Source: Nitrospirota bacterium
GTDB lineage: Bacteria; Nitrospirota; JAOUDF01
Reading direction: 5' to 3'
Length of the DNA stretch: 10,473 nt
Assembly: GCA_029859385.1 (NCBI GenBank)
Contig: JAOUDF010000075.1
Location: forward strand, 1 to 10,473
Positions 6,633-10,473 of the stretch are shown here, piece by piece (the stretch's first letter is position 1; every line of letters begins with the position of its first letter). The translations under genes and the position numbers were made by a program. Under the pieces are notes generated by a model. It saw only the letters and a program-made list of their open reading frames with translations, was not told the origin of the DNA and searched no databases.

Positions 6633-6651
6633 TTCACTTTTCACAACTCAG

Positions 6652-6659
6652 TATAAAAT
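6652..6659 (+). promoter_or_regulatory. Proximal -10 candidate for the helicase gene
   Basis: TATAAAAT offers a good -10 (TATAAA or TAAAAT), but no clear -35 stands 16-18 bp upstream. The predicted start would be near 6666, about 55 bp before the ATG. It is an alternative or addition to the better-formed distal promoter. Confidence 0.3.
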
Positions 6660-6720
6660 CTACCTGAACCGGGTCCGAATAGAGAGTATTTCGGCAGGAT
6701 GATCCAGGAGGGACATCACC

Positions 6721-8094
6721 ATGTCTTTTTCACAATTCGGCCTCTCCGCCGGAATTCTTAAGGCTGTGGCCGATCAGGGGTATACCGAACCTACGCCGAT
6801 CCAGGCCCAGGCCATCCCCGTCGTCCTCGAAGGACGCGACATCATGGCAGGGGCCCAGACGGGCACCGGCAAGACCGCCGGTTTTACCCTGCCGCTTCTG
6901 CACCGTCTGAGTGCCGACAACTCCGCCAACGGTATCAAGGGAAGGCGGCATCCCCGCGCCCTCGTCCTTGTGCCGACCCGCGAACTGGCTCAACAGGTCT
7001 TCGACAGCGTTCAGACCTACGGCCGCTATCTGCCGCTCAGGTCCGCCGTTGTTTTCGGCGGCGTGAGCATCAACGCCCAGATACAGGCTCTGCGCAAAGG
7101 GATCGACATCCTGGTGGCTACGCCGGGCCGCCTGCTTGACCATGTGCAGCAGCGGACCGTCGATCTTTCCAGGATACAGATCCTGGTGTTGGACGAAGCC
7201 GACCGCATGCTCGACATGGGGTTCATTCACGACATCAAGAGGGTAATGGCGCTGTTGCCCCCCAAGAGACAGAACCTTCTCTTCTCCGCTACCTTCGCCG
7301 ACGAAATCAAGGCCCTGGCCGATTCGCTGCTGCACAACCCCGCCCTTGTCGAGGTTGCCCGCCGCAATACGGCCGCCGAGACGGTAAAGCAGGTGGTGTA
7401 TCCCGTAGGCAGGGAACGCAAGCGCGACCTGCTGGCCCATCTGGTGACGGTGCACGACATGAAGCAGGTGCTGGTCTTTACCCGCACCAAGCACGGCGCC
7501 GACCGCCTGTCGCAGCAGCTCGACCGGGCCGGGATCGTCTCCGACTCCATCCACGGCAACAAGAGCCAGCCCCAGCGTACCAGGGCGCTCAAGGCGTTCA
7601 AGGACGGCAGGGTAAGGGTCCTGGTTGCTACCGACGTGGCGGCTCGCGGCATCGATATCGATCTGCTGCCTCATGTGGTCAACTACGACCTTCCCAACGT
7701 GCCGGAGGATTACGTCCACCGCATCGGAAGGACGGGCAGGGCAGGGAATTCCGGACATGCCATCTCGCTGGTCTCCGTCGATGAACGGATCATGCTCAGG
7801 AATATCGAGCGACTGCTCAAGCGCGACATCCCGAAGGAAGTGATTGCAGGGTTCGAACCCGATCCTTCGGAGGTTCCGGCACCGATTGCCACCGGCAGAG
7901 GGCGCTCCGGAGGTGACCGCGCTGCCCGTGCCGGAAGGCCGGAGTTCAACCGTCGCCCCGGGCTGGGAGATGACCAGAGCAGGTCAGGACGGTCGGGGAG
8001 GCCCGGCTACTCATCCGGCGGCAACGGCGGCAGCACCGCCTCGAAGCCTTCGGGGGGCCGCAGGGCCAGCCGCTACGACTGGCGCTCGAATTAA
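6721..8094 (+). CDS. rhlE: RhlE-type DEAD-box ATP-dependent RNA helicase
   Basis: A 457-residue cytosolic RNA helicase that remodels RNA and RNA-protein complexes, with family roles in ribosome assembly and RNA decay. The full set of motifs is present: Q motif PTPIQ (24-28), I AQTGTGKT (45-52), Ia PTRELA (85-90), GG (113-114), Ib TPGR (134-137), II DEAD (158-161), III SAT (189-191), IV VLVFTRTK (250-257), V ATDVAARGID (303-312) and VI HRIGRTGR (333-340). The core ends near 380. A low-complexity Gly/Arg/Ser tail (about 390-457) follows, as in many RhlE proteins, and probably binds RNA. The MSFSQFGLS start and short loops favour RhlE over the longer CsdA/DeaD. The ATG follows AGGAGGGA at 6706-6713. 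It stands alone, convergent with the DUF4197 gene. The rhlE symbol is by subfamily resemblance. Confidence 0.93.
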   Translation: MSFSQFGLSAGILKAVADQGYTEPTPIQAQAIPVVLEGRDIMAGAQTGTGKTAGFTLPLLHRLSADNSANGIKGRRHPRALVLVPTRELAQQVFDSVQTYGRYLPLRSAVVFGGVSINAQIQALRKGIDILVATPGRLLDHVQQRTVDLSRIQILVLDEADRMLDMGFIHDIKRVMALLPPKRQNLLFSATFADEIKALADSLLHNPALVEVARRNTAAETVKQVVYPVGRERKRDLLAHLVTVHDMKQVLVFTRTKHGADRLSQQLDRAGIVSDSIHGNKSQPQRTRALKAFKDGRVRVLVATDVAARGIDIDLLPHVVNYDLPNVPEDYVHRIGRTGRAGNSGHAISLVSVDERIMLRNIERLLKRDIPKEVIAGFEPDPSEVPAPIATGRGRSGGDRAARAGRPEFNRRPGLGDDQSRSGRSGRPGYSSGGNGGSTASKPSGGRRASRYDWRSN

Positions 8095-8106
8095 AGGCAG
8101 GTGGAT

Positions 8107-8201
8107 AGGCTGAAGGTTGAAGGTAAATCAACACAGGCCCGCCACTCCATGCCTCAGACCTTCGTCTGACCCTTCAGTCTTAGGGCTTCAGTCTTCAGCC
8201 T
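8107..8201 (+). repeat. Heptad-repeat stem between convergent genes
   Basis: The gap between the helicase and DUF4197 genes contains CTTCAG-type heptads. CTGAAGG and TTGAAGG occupy 8110-8123. The opposite orientation, CCTTCAG, TCTTAGG, GCTTCAG, TCTTCAG, runs without gaps at 8171-8198. In plus-strand RNA, 8107-8122 can pair with 8186-8201 for 16 uninterrupted pairs, two of them G-U. On the minus strand those two become A-C mismatches, so the stem is better in the helicase transcript. No U tract follows, so it is not a classical intrinsic terminator. It may stabilise the 3' end or limit read-through. Confidence 0.55.
8154..8169. repeat. Short perfect hairpin inside the intergenic stem
   Basis: TCAGAC and GTCTGA form a 6-bp perfect stem around a CTTC tetraloop. 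It lies within the apical loop of the longer 8107-8201 stem, 60 bp after the helicase stop. No U run follows in either direction, so termination alone is not proven. Confidence 0.5.
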
Positions 8202-8204
8202 GCT

Positions 8205-8960
8205 TCACAGGCCAAACACCTCTTTAAGCAGGTCCGTCACCCTGGCCGTCGGGTCGGTGCGGATCTGCTTTTCCTGTTCCGCCAGTATGTGGAACAGGCC
8301 ATTCAGCGACTTGTCGAGCACGTAGTTGTCGACGTCATAATCTTCCGTCTTCAGAAAAGGGATGGTCTTCGCCATCCCCATCAGTTCCTTGTATTGCCGG
8401 GTAACGCCCACCTCGTTCAGCGATTTGTCCACCATCGGCTTGAAGGCCTCCTTGAGCTTGCCGGAAGTCTTCTCCCGAAAATATTCCGTTGCCGCTGTGT
8501 CGCCGCCTCCGTAAATCTTGCGGGCGTCGTCGAAGCTCATCTCCTTTATGGCGCCCCAGAATATCTCCTTTGCCTTCGGTGCGGCGCTCTCGGCAGCGCG
8601 GTTCATGCTCAGGATGAATTCGTCCACCTGTGCGTCAAAACCCAGGGCACGCAATCCTTTCTCGACGGTCTTCATCTTCTCCGGCATCAGTACCTTGATG
8701 GCCTCGTTCTTGAAAAAACCGTCGGTGACGCCGGTGAGGTTCACTGTCTTTTCGGTGCCGACCTTCAGTGCTTCTTTCAGACCTGATATGATCTTCTCTT
8801 CGCTCAGGGAGGTCCCCTTGGCAGAGCCGAGGTCTTTGAGAAGCTCTCCGCCCTTGGTCCCTGTGCCGGGCAGCCCCTTGAGTATGTCGAGCGGTCCGGC
8901 AAGGGCAGGAGACGCGGCAATCAATGTCGCCGTTATGGCGATGAGTATCAGTCGATTCAT
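8205..8960 (-). CDS. DUF4197 family exported protein
   Basis: A 251-residue protein of the DUF4197 family, common in proteobacteria and of unknown function. Residues 1-21 form a signal peptide (MNRLILIAITATLIAASPALA) with cleavage expected at ALA-G. There is no lipobox, so a soluble periplasmic location is likely. The mature part is mostly helical. Family-like features are the segment with LSEEKIISGLKEALKVGTEKTV (about 51-72), GVTDGFFKNEAIKVLMPEKM, the central MNRAAESAAPKAKEIFW, and the C-terminal YVLDKSLNGLFHILAEQEKQIRTDP. Cysteines are absent. The ATG is preceded by GAAAGGG. It begins 46 bp after the diguanylate cyclase gene on the same strand with no terminator seen between, so read-through from the signalling genes is possible, but no functional link is evident. 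Confidence 0.9.
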   Translation of the reverse strand: MNRLILIAITATLIAASPALAGPLDILKGLPGTGTKGGELLKDLGSAKGTSLSEEKIISGLKEALKVGTEKTVNLTGVTDGFFKNEAIKVLMPEKMKTVEKGLRALGFDAQVDEFILSMNRAAESAAPKAKEIFWGAIKEMSFDDARKIYGGGDTAATEYFREKTSGKLKEAFKPMVDKSLNEVGVTRQYKELMGMAKTIPFLKTEDYDVDNYVLDKSLNGLFHILAEQEKQIRTDPTARVTDLLKEVFGL

Positions 8961-9006
8961 GGTTTATCACCCTTTCGGTTATGAAAAAATAGATGACGGG
9001 ACCTTC

Positions 9007-9933
9007 CTATTGCGGCAGTCCGACCTCAGTACCGAGGACTCGGTTGCGTCCGGTCCTCTTGGCGTCATACAACTGGTCATCGGCGGTCTTGATCAGAAGT
9101 TCGGGGGGCATTTCGCGGCACGGAAATGCGGTGGCCACGCCGATGCTTACGGTCACGACGTCGGATACGTCAGAATATGCATGAGGAATATTGAGCGACA
9201 CGATGTTTTCCCGCATCCTGTGGGCTACCCTCAATGCTCCGTCGCTGGCGGTTTCGGGGAGCAGGCAGGCGAACTCTTCGCCGCCGTATCGGGCCAGGAG
9301 GTCGGAGGGTCGCTCAATGGTTTTTACCATGGTTATGGCGACCGTTTTCAGACAGTCGTCACCGGCCACATGCCCGTAATGATCGTTAAAGCATTTGAAG
9401 TTATCGATATCGATCATAAGGAGTGATACCGGATGGCGGTAGCGAACAGCCCTGAGCCATTCCCGGCGGAGATATTCGTCAAAGGCGCGCCGGTTCTTCA
9501 CGCCGGTCAATCCGTCCAGGTTTGCCAGTTCAGCCAGCATGTCCCGCTGCACCTTCAGCTCAATCTGGTTCTTCACCCGCAGCGTTATCAGGGACGGATT
9601 AAACGGTTTTGTCAGATAGTCGACCGCTCCCATCTGCAGCCCGGTCGTCTCGTGCTCTTCCTGTTCCATGGCGGTGAGAAATATGACAGGGATGTCCTTC
9701 AGCAGCGGGTCTTCCTTCATTCGGCGAAAGACTTCATAACCGTCCATTTCCGGCATCATAATGTCGAGAAGGACAAGGTCCGGAGAGACCTCAGCAGCTG
9801 TCCTGAGGGCCTCCTCACCATTGGTGGCAAAGAAGGTCCGGTAGTCGTCACGCAGCGTATCGTGCAATAGCCGTATATTCTGCGGCATGTCGTCTACAAT
9901 TAGGATACGTGCTTTTCCGACGCCCTCTGTCAT
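9007..9933 (-). CDS. Receiver-GGDEF response regulator, diguanylate cyclase
   Basis: A 308-residue cytosolic response regulator predicted to make c-di-GMP from two GTP when phosphorylated. The receiver domain (about 8-125) has the acidic pair D14-D15, phospho-acceptor D57 (LLDIMMPEMDG), T87 and K109, so it should be functional. The GGDEF domain (about 135-302) has LDGLTGVKNRRAF, DIDNFKCFND and the catalytic GGEEF (217-221), an accepted active variant. The RxxD inhibitory site R208-D211 is exactly five residues before GGEEF, so product feedback is expected. It has one receiver rather than the two of PleD. The ATG at 9933 follows AGAGG. It is 11 bp downstream of the Hpt-ending gene, with which it almost certainly shares an operon and probably a phosphorelay. 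Confidence 0.94.
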   Translation of the reverse strand: MTEGVGKARILIVDDMPQNIRLLHDTLRDDYRTFFATNGEEALRTAAEVSPDLVLLDIMMPEMDGYEVFRRMKEDPLLKDIPVIFLTAMEQEEHETTGLQMGAVDYLTKPFNPSLITLRVKNQIELKVQRDMLAELANLDGLTGVKNRRAFDEYLRREWLRAVRYRHPVSLLMIDIDNFKCFNDHYGHVAGDDCLKTVAITMVKTIERPSDLLARYGGEEFACLLPETASDGALRVAHRMRENIVSLNIPHAYSDVSDVVTVSIGVATAFPCREMPPELLIKTADDQLYDAKRTGRNRVLGTEVGLPQ

Positions 9934-9944
9934 GGAGTGCCTCT

Positions 9945-10473
9945 TCAGGGAAGGTTCAGGGATTTCACCAGCTGTTCCAGGGTCTTTTCAGCCCTTCTGA
10001 AATCGAGCCGGTTTACTTCTTTTTGTAAAGTCAGGACCAGGTCGCGACCAGGGATGTCAGCGACGGCAGCCACGATCTGCCCGGCAAGGTCCAATGACTG
10101 CATGTCGTTTTGGCGCAGGCTTGTCGTGAGGGCTACCGCCAGTCGGCGCAGTCGATTTCTCTCCATCGGCGAGACAACTGTTTCCGTCCTTGCTCTCCCC
10201 TGCGCCGTTTCGATGAGGGCCGCTGATTCAACAATATCGGCCATATCCTCTCCGAGACGGGTAATCATCGAGGGGATCAGTTCAGCTTTGTCATCCTTGA
10301 TGGCAGTTTCGAGCGCCTTTGTCGCCTCCGAAAGGTCGACGGCAGAGATATTCGCCGTTATCCCCTTGAGGGCATGAACAAGGGACAAGGCGGTTTCAGT
10401 GTCTTTCTTCGCGACGGCCTGTTCGATTTCCTGGGCCATTCCGGCGTGGTTGTCGCGGAAGTCGACGATCAGG
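9945..10473 (-). CDS. C-terminal Hpt domain of a hybrid histidine kinase, partial
   Basis: The reading frame is open to the window edge and no start is visible, so this is the 3' part of a longer gene. The visible protein begins LIVDFRDNHAGMAQEIEQAV and runs about 175 residues. It contains an Hpt signature LVHALKG whose phosphorylatable His is encoded at 10374-10376, followed by the usual amphipathic helices of an Hpt bundle. The last ~85 residues (starting SPMERNRLRRLA) are helical and match the C-terminal extension often found after Hpt domains in hybrid kinases. An internal Met at 10439 would split the Hpt helix, so I do not take it as a start. The Hpt likely passes phosphate to the receiver-GGDEF protein encoded 11 bp downstream. 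The kinase and sensor portions lie outside the window. Confidence 0.85.
   Translation of the reverse strand, partial: LIVDFRDNHAGMAQEIEQAVAKKDTETALSLVHALKGITANISAVDLSEATKALETAIKDDKAELIPSMITRLGEDMADIVESAALIETAQGRARTETVVSPMERNRLRRLAVALTTSLRQNDMQSLDLAGQIVAAVADIPGRDLVLTLQKEVNRLDFRRAEKTLEQLVKSLNLP

Noticed and set aside
6730..7758. Open frame of 342 codons on the minus strand
   Set aside because: It lies entirely antisense to the helicase gene, whose motifs are all intact. No family is recognised and no Shine-Dalgarno is seen.
9945..10439. A free-standing Hpt protein starting at the Met at 10439
   Set aside because: The same frame continues to the window edge with LIVDFRDNHAG, which belongs to the first Hpt helix, so the gene is longer.

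Overview
The window reads as chromosomal DNA of a moderately GC-rich Gram-negative bacterium. The mix of genes (RhlE-type helicase, DUF4197 lipidless exported protein, monoheme cytochrome c, hybrid kinase plus receiver-GGDEF pair, Uup) fits Geobacter-like Desulfuromonadia best. That placement is an inference from gene content, not from a marker gene. No phage, IS, tRNA, rRNA or CRISPR signal is visible.

Layout from left to right. At 1-1503 (minus) lies most of an ABC-F ATPase, Uup, cut off by the window edge. It diverges from a plus-strand pair, an MscS-type mechanosensitive channel (1750-2565) and a small exported monoheme cytochrome c (2612-2968). This pair converges on a 701-residue DUF255/thioredoxin-domain protein of the YyaL/SSP411 family (2981-5086, minus). 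Upstream of that gene, on the same strand, are two overlapping tiny genes for basic single-span membrane proteins (61 and 37 residues). They sit behind a good promoter and two 19-bp palindromes that look like Fur boxes. A well-formed intrinsic terminator separates them from an agmatinase/arginase-family enzyme (5637-6506, minus).

The agmatinase-family gene diverges from a RhlE-like DEAD-box RNA helicase (6721-8094, plus) across a 214-bp region with two promoter candidates and an inverted repeat. The helicase converges on a DUF4197 exported protein (8205-8960, minus). The 110-bp gap between them holds heptad CTTCAG-type repeats that form a 16-bp stem. To the right, all on the minus strand, are a receiver-GGDEF diguanylate cyclase (9007-9933) and the C-terminal Hpt part of a hybrid histidine kinase (9945-10473, cut by the window edge). 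The Hpt and receiver genes are 11 bp apart and probably form a phosphorelay ending in c-di-GMP synthesis.

Most of the window is housekeeping or signalling genes. The least explained part is 5168-5585: two unrecognised, translationally coupled small membrane proteins under what looks like iron-responsive (Fur-family) control.
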